From assembly GCF_001625365.1 (NCBI RefSeq), contig NZ_LJJF01000001.1, positions 3,108,501 through 3,172,500 of the forward strand: DNA of 64,000 nucleotides, given 5' to 3'. Below, piece after piece: positions 26,982 through 35,778 of this stretch (its first letter is position 1; every line of letters starts with the position of its first letter). The notes under the pieces are model-generated. The model searched no databases and was not told where the DNA came from. It saw only the letters and a list, made by a program, of their open reading frames with translations. This stretch comes from Streptomyces sp. MJM8645. GTDB lineage: Bacteria > Actinomycetota > Actinomycetes > Streptomycetales > Streptomycetaceae. The position numbers and the translations under genes are program-made.

Positions 26982-27605
26982 ATGGCTCATGTCCCCGCCT
27001 CCGAACGCCGACCGCAACTGGTCCAGGCCGCCCTCGACCTGATGACCCGGGAGGGGGTCGCCGCCGGCAGCACCCGGGCGATCGCGGCCGAGCTGGGCGT
27101 GGCGCAGGCGACGGTGCACTACACCTTCGGCACCAAGAAGGACCTCTACCGGGCCGTCGTCGAGCAGCTGACCGCCGAGTTCATCGGCCACGTCCGCGCC
27201 GCCTACCCGGGCGACGGCTCCTTCGGCGAGCAGGTCGCCACACTGGTCCACGCGCTCTGGGAGAGCTCGACCGGCACGGACGGGCGCTGCCTGCTGCTGA
27301 GCGAGTTCGCGGCGCTGGCGATGCGCGACCCGGACCTCCAGGAGATCATGCGGGCGCTCCAGCACGGGATCGAGCGCACCGCGGCGGAGATGCTCACCAC
27401 CCTCGCCGAGGCGCACGGCCTCGAACTGGCCACGCCCGCCGAGGAGATCGCCGTCCACTTCCTCACCGGCTTCGACGGCCTCACCGACCGCTACCTGGCC
27501 CTGCGCGCGCCCGGCGAGCAGCCCGACCACGGCACCCTGCGGGCCCTGGACCTGCTGGTGGCCACCACGGTCGGACTCTGCCTCGGCGCCCCGGCGAAGC
27601 CGTAA
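26982..27605 (+). CDS. TetR family transcriptional regulator
   Basis: This 207-aa repressor has the N-terminal TetR HTH at residues 8-52: RRPQLVQAALDLMTREGVA, then GSTRAIAAELGVAQATVHYTFGTKKDLYRAV. The ligand-binding domain is all-helical with a LWESSTGTDGRCLLLSEFAALAMRD segment as in TetR_C_6-like proteins. The ATG at 26982 fits. It is divergent from the MMPL exporter gene and probably represses it (and itself) through the palindromes between them. The inducer is not predictable. Confidence 0.9.
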   Translation: MAHVPASERRPQLVQAALDLMTREGVAAGSTRAIAAELGVAQATVHYTFGTKKDLYRAVVEQLTAEFIGHVRAAYPGDGSFGEQVATLVHALWESSTGTDGRCLLLSEFAALAMRDPDLQEIMRALQHGIERTAAEMLTTLAEAHGLELATPAEEIAVHFLTGFDGLTDRYLALRAPGEQPDHGTLRALDLLVATTVGLCLGAPAKP

Positions 27606-27625
27606 CCCCGTAAGGCCGCAGGCCG

Positions 27626-28651
27626 CTAGGAGGCGATCCGGACCGGGAGTTCGGCCAGCACCTCGCGCAGCGCGGCCGCGAAGCGCTCGTACTCGGCGCT
27701 GCGGGCCGAGCCCGGGCGGGTGGCCAGCCCGATCCGGCGGCCGGGGGTCGGGGCGGCGAAGCGGACGGCGGCCAGCCGGTCGGTGCGGCCGGCCTCGACG
27801 TCCAGCGCGGTGGCGGGCAGCAGCGTCACCCCGAGGCCGCCGGCGACCAGCTGGACCAGGGTGGACAGGCCGGCCGCGCGGGTGGTGGAGCCCCCGGGAT
27901 CGGCGCCGACCTCACGGCAGATGTCGAGGGCCTGGTCGCGCAGGCAGTGGCCCTCCTCCAGCAGCAGCACGTCCAGGTCGAGCAGCACGTCGCGCGGGAC
28001 GTCGATCCGCCCGGCGAGCGGGTGGTCGGGCGGGGTGACCAGGACGAAGTCCTCGTCGAACAGCGGGATGTCGCGGGTCGGCGAGGTGCCGCCGGCCGGG
28101 AGCGCGAGCAGCAGGACGTCCAGCCGCCCGGCGGCCAGCCCCTCCAGCAGCGCGGGGGTGCGCTCCTCGTGGACGTGCAGTTCCAGCTCCGGGAAGCGGT
28201 CGCGGACCAGCCGCAGCACGGTGGGCAGCAGGTAGGGCGCGACGGTCGGGATGACGCCGAGGTGCAGCGGCCCGGTGAACGGGCGGCGGGCGGCCTCGAC
28301 CTCCTCGGTGAGGGCTTGCAGCGAGGCGAGCACCCGGCGTGCGTGCTCGCGCACGCGCTCACCCAGGGGGGTGATAATCACCCTGCGCGTCGTACGCTCG
28401 ACCAGCTGCGCGCCCAGCGACTCCTCCAGTGCCGCGACCGCCCCGGACAGGGCCGGCTGGCTGGTCCCGGTGGCGGCGGCCGCCTCCCGGAAGTGCCGGT
28501 GCTCGGCGACCGCGAGGAAGGCCTTGAGCTGGGCGACGGTCGGCGCCCGGGGGCTGCGGACTGTGGCGCTCGCCACAGCGGCCTCGGGTTTGGCGGCGGC
28601 GCCCCTGCGGGGGCGGGGCCGCGACGTGGGCGGTTCGATACTGATAGCCAT
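27626..28651 (-). CDS. oxyR: Hydrogen peroxide-sensing LysR regulator OxyR
   Basis: This 341-aa LysR-type regulator has an HTH about residues 38-95 (LKAFLAVAEHRHFREAAAATGTSQPALSGAVAALEESLG) and an OxyR-type sensor domain. Cys236 and Cys245 in EEGHCLRDQALDIC keep the nine-residue spacing of E. coli Cys199/Cys208, which form the peroxide-induced disulfide. It is divergent from ahpC-ahpD, its expected targets. An N-terminal extension of about 35 residues precedes the HTH, and a start further downstream is possible. The annotated start codon (28649-28651) lies within a predicted OxyR site, consistent with autoregulation. Confidence 0.93.
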   Translation of the reverse strand: MAISIEPPTSRPRPRRGAAAKPEAAVASATVRSPRAPTVAQLKAFLAVAEHRHFREAAAATGTSQPALSGAVAALEESLGAQLVERTTRRVIITPLGERVREHARRVLASLQALTEEVEAARRPFTGPLHLGVIPTVAPYLLPTVLRLVRDRFPELELHVHEERTPALLEGLAAGRLDVLLLALPAGGTSPTRDIPLFDEDFVLVTPPDHPLAGRIDVPRDVLLDLDVLLLEEGHCLRDQALDICREVGADPGGSTTRAAGLSTLVQLVAGGLGVTLLPATALDVEAGRTDRLAAVRFAAPTPGRRIGLATRPGSARSAEYERFAAALREVLAELPVRIAS

Positions 28652-28680
28652 CTCCGATCAGACACATCAAGTGTAGCTAT
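28644..28680. promoter_or_regulatory. OxyR-type binding site in oxyR-ahpC intergenic region
   Basis: Four tetranucleotides are spaced exactly 7 bp apart: ATAG (28644), CGAT (28655), ATCA (28666), CTAT (28677). The E. coli OxyR consensus is ATAG-N7-CTAT-N7-ATAG-N7-CTAT; 13 of 16 contact positions match. It lies about 90 bp upstream of ahpC. Confidence 0.7.
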
Positions 28681-28768
28681 TTCCCTGATCAGTCCACGAT
28701 GTGGAACCGTAGGAGGTGTCCGGAATCCGGACAAAACTCCCCTCAGTCTCACTTCAGGAGAAGCGAAC

Positions 28769-29320
28769 GTGCTCACGATCGGTGACAAGTTCCCCGAGTT
28801 CGAACTCAACGCCTGCGTCGACCTGGACGCCGCGAACGCCTTCGCCGAGATCAACCACAAGTCCTACGAGGGCAAGTGGAAGATCGTCTTCTTCTGGCCG
28901 ATGGACTTCACCTTCGTCTGCCCGACCGAGATCGCCGCGTTCGGCAAGCTGAACGACGAGTTCGCGGACCGCGACGCCCAGATCCTCGGCGTCTCCGGCG
29001 ACTCCGAGTTCGTGCACCACGCCTGGCGCAAGGACCACAAGGACCTGCGCGACCTGCCCTTCCCGATGCTGGCCGACGTCAAGCACGACCTGATGCGCGC
29101 CTGCGGCGTCGAGGGCGCCGACGGCACCGCCCAGCGCGCGGTGTTCATCGTCGACCCGAACAACGAGATCCAGTTCGTCATGGTGACCGCCGGCTCCGTC
29201 GGCCGTAACCCCAAGGAGGTCCTGCGGGTGCTGGACGCCCTGCAGACCGACGAGCTGTGCCCGTGCAACTGGACCAAGGGCGAGGACACCCTCGACGCCC
29301 AGGCCCTGCTGGCGGGCTGA
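28769..29320 (+). CDS. ahpC: Alkyl hydroperoxide reductase AhpC (2-Cys peroxiredoxin)
   Basis: This 183-aa peroxiredoxin reduces hydrogen peroxide, organic peroxides and peroxynitrite. The peroxidatic Cys51 lies in DFTFVCPTEIAAF and the resolving cysteine(s) in DELCPCNW (Cys164/166), as in AhpD-coupled mycobacterial-type AhpC. The GTG at 28769 has CAGGAG at 28755-28760, 8 nt upstream. ahpD begins 3 bp after its stop and supplies reducing equivalents through lipoamide-linked dehydrogenases. OxyR control is implied by the site upstream. Confidence 0.96.
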   Translation: MLTIGDKFPEFELNACVDLDAANAFAEINHKSYEGKWKIVFFWPMDFTFVCPTEIAAFGKLNDEFADRDAQILGVSGDSEFVHHAWRKDHKDLRDLPFPMLADVKHDLMRACGVEGADGTAQRAVFIVDPNNEIQFVMVTAGSVGRNPKEVLRVLDALQTDELCPCNWTKGEDTLDAQALLAG

Positions 29321-29323
29321 CCC

Positions 29324-29866
29324 ATGGCCCTCGACGACCTGAAGGCCGCCCTCCCGGACTACGCCAAGGACCTCAAGCTCAACCTGGGCTCGGTCATCGG
29401 CAACTCCGACCTCCCCGCCCAGCAGCTCTGGGGCACCGTGCTGTCCTGCGCGATGGCCACCCGCAGCGCCGCCGTGCTGCGTGAGCTGGAGCCCGAGGCC
29501 AAGGCCAACCTCTCCCCGGAGGCGTACACCGCCGCCAAGGGCGCGGCCGCGATCATGGGGATGAACAACGTCTACTACCGGACGCTGCACCTGCTCTCCG
29601 ACAAGGAGTACAGCACGATGCGGGCCGGTCTGCGGATGAACATCATCGGCACCCCGGGCGTCGAGAAGGTCGACTTCGAGCTCTGGTGCTTCGCCGTCTC
29701 GGCCATCAACGGCTGCGGCCAGTGCCTCGACTCGCACGAGGCCGTGCTGCGCAAGGCCGGTGTCGAGCGCGAGGTCGTCCAGGCCTCGATGAAGATCGCC
29801 GCCGTCCTCCAGGCCGTGGCGGGCGTCCTCGACTCCGAGGCCGCCCTCGCCGCCGCCGGCGCCTGA
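29324..29866 (+). CDS. ahpD: Alkyl hydroperoxidase AhpD
   Basis: This 180-aa carboxymuconolactone decarboxylase-fold protein acts as the reductant adaptor for AhpC. The catalytic motif is Cys131-x-x-Cys134-x3-His138 ([12 protein letters not shown]), with Glu118 in DFELWCF as proton relay, matching the M. tuberculosis enzyme. Length and N-terminus ([21 protein letters not shown]) are normal. It is cotranscribed with ahpC (3-bp gap) and followed by a perfect 24-bp-stem terminator. Confidence 0.96.
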   Translation: MALDDLKAALPDYAKDLKLNLGSVIGNSDLPAQQLWGTVLSCAMATRSAAVLRELEPEAKANLSPEAYTAAKGAAAIMGMNNVYYRTLHLLSDKEYSTMRAGLRMNIIGTPGVEKVDFELWCFAVSAINGCGQCLDSHEAVLRKAGVEREVVQASMKIAAVLQAVAGVLDSEAALAAAGA

Positions 29867-29878
29867 CGGACCCCGCAC

Positions 29879-29931
29879 CAACGCCGACGGGCCCTCCCGG
29901 ACACCACGTCCGGGAGGGCCCGTCGGCGTTG
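29879..29931. terminator. 24-bp perfect-stem terminator after ahpD
   Basis: Arms 29879-29902 and 29908-29931 are fully complementary around a 5-nt ACCAC loop between two convergent operons. Same architecture as the hairpin at 10407-10459, but a different sequence. Confidence 0.85.
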
Positions 29932-29941
29932 TGCTTCGGCC

Positions 29942-31333
29942 TCAGCCGTCCGCGGCCGGGGCTGCGGAGGTGCGGCCCGCGGCCTCGCGGGCGGCCTCCA
30001 TGGCGGTGAAGACGGCCTGGCCGGCCTCGTTGCGGCGGCGCAGGTGGGTGATCACGGTGTTGGTGACGGCGATCAGCGGGACGGCCACCACCGCACCGCC
30101 GATGCCGCCGATGATGCCGCCGGCCGCGACGCCGAGGACGACGCCCAGCGGGTGCACCCGGACGGCCCGGCCGAGGATCAGCGGCTGCAGGATGTGGCTC
30201 TCTATCTGCATCACCGCGACCAGCACGATCAGCACCATCAGCGCCGTCCACGGCCCCTCGGTGACCAGGGCGATCAGCATCGCGACCGTGCCGGTGACGA
30301 GTGCGCCGACCAGCGGGACGAAGGCGCCCAGGAAGATGATCACGGCCAGCGGCATCGCCATCGGCACGCCCAGCAGGTCGATGCCGATGCCGATGCAGAC
30401 CGCGTCGATGAAGGCCACGCAGACGGTGCCGCGCACGTACGCGGTGAGCGTCGCCCAGGCCTTCGGGCCGGCGCCGGCCATGGCGAAGCGGGAGTGCCGG
30501 GGCAGTCCGCGCAGCGCCCAGTTCCAGATCCGCGCGCCGTCGTAGAGGAAGAAGAAGGTGGTGAAGAAGGCCAGCGCCACGGCGGTCAGCACCTCGACGG
30601 CGATCTGCGCGCCGGTCAGGCTGGCCGAGGTGATCTGGTCGGTGTTGGTGGTGATCGCCTTGCCGATCTGGTCGGCGTAGTCGTTGATCTGCTGCTGGGT
30701 CAGGTGCAGCGGCCCGGTGCTCAGCCAGTCCCGCAGCTGGTCGACGCCGTCCTTCACCTTGCTGGTGACCGTCGACAGGTTGGTGGACACCTGCCAGACC
30801 ACGAACCAGCCGACCAGCCCGATTCCGGCCAGACCGCTCAGGAACACCCCGCCCGCCGCCAGCGAGCGCGGCACCCCGTGCCGACGCAGCCAGGAGACCG
30901 TCGGCTCCAGCAGCGCGGAGATCAGCAGCGAGGCCAGCACCGCGAAGGCGACCAGCCGCAGCATGTCGACGATGTAGAAGACGACGTAGAGCGCGCCGCC
31001 GAGCAGCAGCAGCCGCCAGGTCGACTCGGCGGCCACCCGCAGCCCCCAGGGCACGGCCTCGGCCGGGGTGGCGGGCCGGCCGGGGTGGTAATCCCGCGCC
31101 AGGCCGGGCGGTGCCACCGGCGAGGGGGCCGCCGGGGCGGCGGCCGGCACCGCGGCGGGTTCGACCCGCGGGGCCGGCACCGGATCGGGCGCCTCGGCCA
31201 GTGCGGGGACGGCGAGCTCGTGCGGATCGGCCGCCATCGCGGCGCGCCGGCGCCGTTCGATCACGGCGGCCGCGCTCGCCACCACGGCCATGCCCTTGGC
31301 CACGGCCTTGAAGGCCTTTCCGCCCCGCGCCAT
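29942..31333 (-). CDS. AI-2E family transporter (UPF0118/TqsA-type permease)
   Basis: This membrane protein of about 463 aa belongs to the AI-2E/PerM family. An N-terminal Ala/Pro-rich cytoplasmic segment (to about residue 95) is followed by about eight helices, including LLLLGGALYVVFYIVDMLRLVAFAVLA, GGVFLSGLAGIGLVGWFVVW and the C-terminal pair IIFLGAFVPLVGALVTGTVAML and SHILQPLILGRAVRVHPLGVVLGV, the family signature. Members move signals or ions, and substrates are uncertain. I chose the ATG at 31333; GTGs at 31345 and 31396 are alternatives. It converges with ahpD. Confidence 0.85.
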   Translation of the reverse strand: MARGGKAFKAVAKGMAVVASAAAVIERRRRAAMAADPHELAVPALAEAPDPVPAPRVEPAAVPAAAPAAPSPVAPPGLARDYHPGRPATPAEAVPWGLRVAAESTWRLLLLGGALYVVFYIVDMLRLVAFAVLASLLISALLEPTVSWLRRHGVPRSLAAGGVFLSGLAGIGLVGWFVVWQVSTNLSTVTSKVKDGVDQLRDWLSTGPLHLTQQQINDYADQIGKAITTNTDQITSASLTGAQIAVEVLTAVALAFFTTFFFLYDGARIWNWALRGLPRHSRFAMAGAGPKAWATLTAYVRGTVCVAFIDAVCIGIGIDLLGVPMAMPLAVIIFLGAFVPLVGALVTGTVAMLIALVTEGPWTALMVLIVLVAVMQIESHILQPLILGRAVRVHPLGVVLGVAAGGIIGGIGGAVVAVPLIAVTNTVITHLRRRNEAGQAVFTAMEAAREAAGRTSAAPAADG

Positions 31334-31805
31334 CCTCGCTACCACCGCTCCCCTGCTGAGCCGCCGTGCCCGGCGGTACGCCGTGGGTCCCGCCACGGCC
31401 GTCAGGGATGACGCTACCCGGCGGCGGCCCGGCCAGTCCGGCCCCCGCCAGGTTCGGCTCGAACAACCTCGCCATCAAACCGGGGCAAAACGCCAGGTTT
31501 CAGATGGTTTCGGACCGAGATCGCTGGGGAGGAGTCGGGACGAGGCCCCCAGGGGAGAGCGAGGCCTCGGACCACGGACCAACTGTCGGCGGACCGGCCG
31601 GTGCGGGAAGCGACCAGGACCCCTTCCCGCGCCCCGCGTCCGCACCGGGCCCGCACCGCCCGCAGGCGCACTGGTCAGCGCAGCCCGGGCGGCGCGGCCC
31701 GACCCGGCTCCCGGTGGGCGGGAACGCGAAGGCCCCCGGTCGCTCGTCGGGCGAGACGAGCGGCCGGGGGCCGTACGGGAGTCCACCGCCGGACGGTGGC
31801 TGCTC

Positions 31806-32546
31806 CTAGTACCAGTTGTGGGACTGCCAGAACGACCAGGCGCCACAGGGGCTGCCGTAGCGGCTGTTCATGTAGCCCAGGCCCCACTTGATCTGGGTGG
31901 CCGGGTTGGTGCGCCAGTCGGCACCGGCCGAGGCCATCTTGGTGCCGGGCAGCGCCTGGACCAGGCCGTACGCGCCGGAGCTCCGGTTGGTCGCGGTGTA
32001 GTCCCAGCCGCTCTCGCGCTTCACGATCTGGCTGAAGCACTGGAACTGGGTGTCGTCACCGACGACCTGCCGGGCGATGTCCTGGACGGATCCGGGGCTG
32101 GTCGAGACCGGCGGGGCGCTGTTGTCGGTGGCGGCCATCGCCGAACGCGCCTTGGAACGGTTGGCAGCGGCCTCGTCGGCCTTGCGCTTGTCCTCGGCGG
32201 CCTTGGCAGCCTTGTCCGCGTCGGCCTTGGCCTGGGCATCGGCCTTCGCCTGGGCGTCCGCGGCGGCCTTCTGGCGCGCGGCCTCCTCGGCGGCCTTCTG
32301 CTCGGCGGCGGCCTTGGCCGCGGCGTCGGCGGAGGCCTGCTGGGCGGATGCCTGCTGGCCGATGTTGTCACTGATGGTCTGCGCCTGGGCGCCAGAGGGG
32401 ACTTCGGCAAGCAGGGTCGCGCCCGCGACGTCGACCGTCTGCGTCGTCTTGCCCTCGCTGCCCGAGGCCACACCCACGACGGCACCGACAGCGGTGACGG
32501 CGGTGGCGGAGGCCACAGCGACTCCCCGGACCGAGATCCGAGTCAC
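31806..32546 (-). CDS. Secreted transglycosylase (SLT-like domain)
   Basis: This secreted peptidoglycan hydrolase of 246 aa has an N-terminal signal segment (VTRISVRGVAVASATAVTAVGAVVG). An Ala/Lys/Glu-rich coiled-coil stretch (about residues 60-135) follows. The C-terminal lytic transglycosylase-like domain has FQCFSQIVKRESGWDYTATN with the catalytic Glu, then SSGAYGLVQALPGTKM and IKWGLGYMNSRYGSPCGAWSFW. The two cysteines may form a disulfide. The GTG at 32546 is supported by GGAAGGA at 32554-32560; an ATG six codons upstream overlaps that SD. It stands alone, and such enzymes remodel the wall during growth or germination. Confidence 0.88.
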   Translation of the reverse strand: MTRISVRGVAVASATAVTAVGAVVGVASGSEGKTTQTVDVAGATLLAEVPSGAQAQTISDNIGQQASAQQASADAAAKAAAEQKAAEEAARQKAAADAQAKADAQAKADADKAAKAAEDKRKADEAAANRSKARSAMAATDNSAPPVSTSPGSVQDIARQVVGDDTQFQCFSQIVKRESGWDYTATNRSSGAYGLVQALPGTKMASAGADWRTNPATQIKWGLGYMNSRYGSPCGAWSFWQSHNWY

Positions 32547-32921
32547 ATGGATTCCTTCCAGCATCGCCCACGCGTGACCGTGCGGGCGCAACATGCCCCT
32601 TGGCACTGACCTCCGCAGGTGCTCTGGTCACGGGAGGTGCTGGCCCGGCGTCCGGCCGAGGTGAGGCGACCGGGCGTTGGAATCGGGCGGCGTACGGCTC
32701 ATCGGTCTTCAATTATGCGTCCACCGACCGGAGTTGGTGGACCATCCGGGGCCGGACTCGTGGAGTCCGGAAGCCCTGCCACGCCGTACGCGGGGCCTGA
32801 CAGAACCCTCACCATGCCGCACCGGACGCTGTCGACGCAATTCCCGTTCGCGTGGCGCACGTCACATTCACCGCACGGGAGTTCTTCGGACGGAAAGCAC
32901 TCGATGTGATGAAAGGGATGA
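32547..32921. other. Intergenic region upstream of transglycosylase gene
   Basis: About 375 bp with no convincing gene. It contains A/T-richer islands (near 32710 and 32880) and presumably the promoter and a long leader of the transglycosylase mRNA. I looked for a c-di-AMP riboswitch, common before such genes in actinobacteria, and did not find the full set of conserved elements. Confidence 0.5.
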
Positions 32922-32947
32922 GGGCCCGCCCCGTCAGGAGCGGGCCC
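32922..32947 (-). terminator. Terminator downstream of phoH
   Basis: GGGCCCGC (32922-32929) pairs with GCGGGCCC (32940-32947) around a 10-nt loop. On the minus strand it is followed by CTCATCCCTTTC, about 50 bp after the phoH stop. Confidence 0.6.
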
Positions 32948-32997
32948 CACATCAAGAGTTGACCGTATTGTCCGACTATGTCCTGGTCAGGGACGGA

Positions 32998-34332
32998 TCA
33001 CGGGTGGATGTCCTCCAGCATCTCCGTGACCAGCGCCGCGATCGGCGAACGCTCCGAGCGGGTGAGCGTGATGTGCGCGAAGAGCGGATGCCCCTTCAGC
33101 TTCTCCACCACCGCCACCACGCCGTCGTACCGGCCCACCCGGAGGTTGTCGCGCTGCGCCACGTCGTGGGTGAGCACCACCCGCGAACCCTGGCCGATCC
33201 GGGACAGCACCGTCAGCAGGACGTTCCGCTCCAGCGACTGGGCCTCGTCCACGATCACGAAGGCGTCGTGCAGCGAACGACCCCGGATGTGGGTCAGCGG
33301 CAGCACCTCCAGCATCCCGCGGGAGATCACCTCCTCGATCACGTCCGGGGTGGTGACGGCGGAGAGGGTGTCGAAGACCGCCTGCGCCCAGGGGCTCATC
33401 TTCTCCGTCTCGGAGCCCGGCAGGTAGCCGAGCTCCTGCCCGCCGACCGCGTACAGCGGCCGGAAGACCATCACCTTGCGGTGCTGCCCCCGCTCCAGCA
33501 CCGCCTCCAGCCCCGCGCACAGCGCCAGCGCGGACTTGCCGGTGCCCGCCCGGCCGCCCATCGAGACGATGCCGACGTCCGGATCGAGCAGCAGGTCCAG
33601 CGCCACCCGCTGCTCGGCGCTGCGCCCGCGCAGTCCGAACGCCTCGCGCTCGCCGCGCACCAGCCGGACCCGGCCGTCGCCGGTCACCCGGCCGAGCGCC
33701 CGGCCGCGCTCCGAGGTGAGCACCAGCCCGGTGTGCACCGGCAGCTCGTCCGCCCCCTCGACGTCCACCGCGGCGTCGTGGCCGGCCGCGAACAGCGCGT
33801 CCACCTGCTCCGCCGGGACGTGCAGCTCGGACATCCCCGTCCAGCCGGAGGTGATGGCGAGCTCGGCCCGGTACTCCTCGGCGAGCAGGCCCACCGAGCT
33901 GGCCTTGATCCGCAGCGGCAGGTCCTTGGAGACGACCGTGACGTCGTACCCCTCAGCCTGGAGGTTGCGGGCGACCGCGAGGATCCGCGAGTCCGCCTCG
34001 CCGCCGCCGACCCGGTAGCCGGCCGGCAGTATCGACAGGTCGGAGTGGTTGAGCTCGACCCTGATGGTGCCGCCGAGCTCGCCGACCGGGATCGGCTCGT
34101 CGAGCCGGCCGTGGCGGATGCGGTAGTCGTCGAGCAGTCGCAGCGCCTGGCGGGCGAAGTAGCCCAGCTCCGGGTGGTGCCGCTTGGCCTCCAGCTCGGT
34201 GACGACCACCACCGGCAGGACGACCTCGTGCTCCTCGAAGCGGGTCATGGCGAGCGGGTCCGCCAGGAGCACGCTGGTGTCGAGAACGTACGTGCGCCGG
34301 TCTGGCGTCCGGCGGCTCTTGGAACTGACCAC
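32998..34332 (-). CDS. PIN-PhoH fusion ATPase/ribonuclease (PhoH2 type)
   Basis: This 444-aa protein has an N-terminal PIN nuclease domain ([16 protein letters not shown] with the acidic Asp; [38 protein letters not shown], to about residue 150). The C-terminal PhoH P-loop ATPase has Walker [14 protein letters not shown], Walker [15 protein letters not shown] and sensor [11 protein letters not shown]. PhoH2 proteins act as ATP-dependent RNA helicase/ribonucleases. No antitoxin-like PhoAT gene is upstream, so it is probably housekeeping. Translation starts at GTG 34332. Confidence 0.92.
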   Translation of the reverse strand: MVSSKSRRTPDRRTYVLDTSVLLADPLAMTRFEEHEVVLPVVVVTELEAKRHHPELGYFARQALRLLDDYRIRHGRLDEPIPVGELGGTIRVELNHSDLSILPAGYRVGGGEADSRILAVARNLQAEGYDVTVVSKDLPLRIKASSVGLLAEEYRAELAITSGWTGMSELHVPAEQVDALFAAGHDAAVDVEGADELPVHTGLVLTSERGRALGRVTGDGRVRLVRGEREAFGLRGRSAEQRVALDLLLDPDVGIVSMGGRAGTGKSALALCAGLEAVLERGQHRKVMVFRPLYAVGGQELGYLPGSETEKMSPWAQAVFDTLSAVTTPDVIEEVISRGMLEVLPLTHIRGRSLHDAFVIVDEAQSLERNVLLTVLSRIGQGSRVVLTHDVAQRDNLRVGRYDGVVAVVEKLKGHPLFAHITLTRSERSPIAALVTEMLEDIHP

Positions 34333-34538
34333 TAGGCCTCCAGAGCGGATGACCCTGCGTCATCCGCGGCAAGCCGGCCCCCGCTGCCCCGGTGGCCTCG
34401 GGACCGGACTGCCTGGAGTATTCCCAGGCGAGGGGCGGTGCATTCGCGCCCCCGGCGAACTGACGGATCATTGCCGGTGAACGTTTGGCCTCACCAGGGC
34501 TCCGGGTAGGCCAGCCCTACGGCGGTCACTTCACCCGT

Positions 34539-35333
34539 TCAGAGGCCCAGTCGCCGGTTGCGCTGCTCGAACGCCCGCAGCGCCCGCAGGAAGTCGACCT
34601 TGCGGAAGGCCGGCCAGTACGCCTCGCAGAAGTAGAACTCGCTGTGCGCGCTCTGCCAGAGCAGGAAACCGGACAGGCGCTGCTCGCCCGAGGTGCGGAT
34701 GATCAGGTCCGGGTCGGGCTGGTTGCGGGTGTAGAGGTGCTCGGCGATGTGCTCGACGTCGAGGATCTCGGCCAGTTCCTCGATCGAGGTGCCGCGCCCG
34801 GCGTGCTCCTGGAGCAGCGAGCGGACGGCGTCGGCGATCTCGTGCCGGCCCCCGTAGCCGACCGCGACGTTGACCGTGATGCCGTCGATGTCGGCGGTCT
34901 CCTCGGCGGCCCGCTTGAGCACGTCGGCGGTGTGCTGCGGGAGCAGGTCCAGCGCGCCGACCGGGTGGACCTTCCAGCGGCGGGCGGCGGCCAGCCCGGT
35001 GACGGCGTCCTCGATGATGCCCAGCAGCGGGACGAGCTCGTCGGCGGGGCGGTCGAGGTTGTCGGTGGAGAGCATCCAGAGGGTGACGACCTTGACGTGG
35101 GTCTCGTCGCACCAGCCGAGGAACTCGCTGATCTTGTCGGCGCCGCGCTGGTGGCCGTACACGGTGGTGCCCCCGGCGGCCTTCGCCCAGCGGCGGTTGC
35201 CGTCCAGGATCACGCCGATGTGGTGCGGGGTGCGGGCGAGGTGGACCTCGACCCGGCGGCCGTAGAGCCCGTACATCCCGCCCAGCAGGGTACGCAGACC
35301 CGGCGTCCGTTCGGCGACATCGCGCAGACCCAT
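34539..35333 (-). CDS. Short-chain Z-isoprenyl diphosphate synthase
   Basis: This 264-aa cis-prenyltransferase condenses IPP onto an allylic diphosphate. HIGVILDGNRRWAKA contains the catalytic Asp. VNVAVGYGGRHEIADAV and RTSGEQRLSGFLLWQSAHSEFYF resemble the mycobacterial Rv1086 (2Z,6E)-farnesyl diphosphate synthase as I remember it (VGYGGR where long-chain UppS has FGGR). It is therefore probably a short-chain enzyme and not the main undecaprenyl synthase. The ATG at 35333 gives the family N-terminus GLRDVAERTPGLRTLL. Confidence 0.88.
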   Translation of the reverse strand: MGLRDVAERTPGLRTLLGGMYGLYGRRVEVHLARTPHHIGVILDGNRRWAKAAGGTTVYGHQRGADKISEFLGWCDETHVKVVTLWMLSTDNLDRPADELVPLLGIIEDAVTGLAAARRWKVHPVGALDLLPQHTADVLKRAAEETADIDGITVNVAVGYGGRHEIADAVRSLLQEHAGRGTSIEELAEILDVEHIAEHLYTRNQPDPDLIIRTSGEQRLSGFLLWQSAHSEFYFCEAYWPAFRKVDFLRALRAFEQRNRRLGL

Positions 35334-35778
35334 GATTCCCGGCCCCTCCGTGCTCGTTCAGCTGGTGCGTCAACGCCCCGGCGCAGCCTACTCCGGCGGG
35401 CAGGCACACGGTAAAGCCGCAGGTAGCGGTCTGGTCACGGTCCTGTACGGAGTCCGTCCCGGCGGGCGTGTCGCGGGCCTTCCCCGGCAGCTCCGACGGC
35501 GGACACGGAACGGTCTCCGAATCCTTAAAGAATCCGTAAGCCGACTGTCCAATGCTTGACGACCGGCAATGGTCTAGTCCAGCTTTTGATCCAAGGCGGA
35601 ACGAACCCCACGGTCCCGCCCCACCCCCACGCACCACCGTGCACCGAACCATGCACCGACGCGGTCGCCCACCCCCACGTACGACGACCCCACGCACCAC
35701 GACGGACCTCCCCTCCCCCACACGCGGCCGCCGCGCCCCCCACCGCGGCGGCCGCTCCCTCCCCAGGAGCGTCACCCC
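35334..35778. other. Promoter/leader region between Z-isoprenyl synthase and chitinase
   Basis: A 445-bp divergent gap. It holds the DasR-type operator (35568-35583), a TTGACG -35-like hexamer at 35556-35561, and a C/A-rich, G-poor leader of about 190 nt before the chitinase start. No gene seen. Confidence 0.6.
35568..35583. promoter_or_regulatory. DasR-responsive element (dre) upstream of chitinase
   Basis: AATGGTCTAGTCCAGC matches the DasR operator consensus ACTGGTCTAGACCAGT at most positions and retains the central TGGTCTAG. It lies just downstream of a TTGACG -35-like hexamer. DasR, responding to glucosamine-6-phosphate, controls chitin and GlcNAc genes in Streptomyces. Confidence 0.78.

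Noticed and set aside
32547..32760. Possible c-di-AMP (ydaO-type) riboswitch upstream of the secreted transglycosylase
   Set aside because: Such riboswitches often precede wall hydrolases in actinobacteria, and a few matching fragments (CCCGATTCC, GGTCGCCTCACC) occur on the minus strand. The region is too short and lacks the remaining conserved elements in order.
32998..34332. PhoH2 as part of a PhoAT toxin-antitoxin pair
   Set aside because: Mycobacterial PhoH2 is preceded by an overlapping phoAT; here the upstream region (34333-34538) contains no plausible small coupled ORF.
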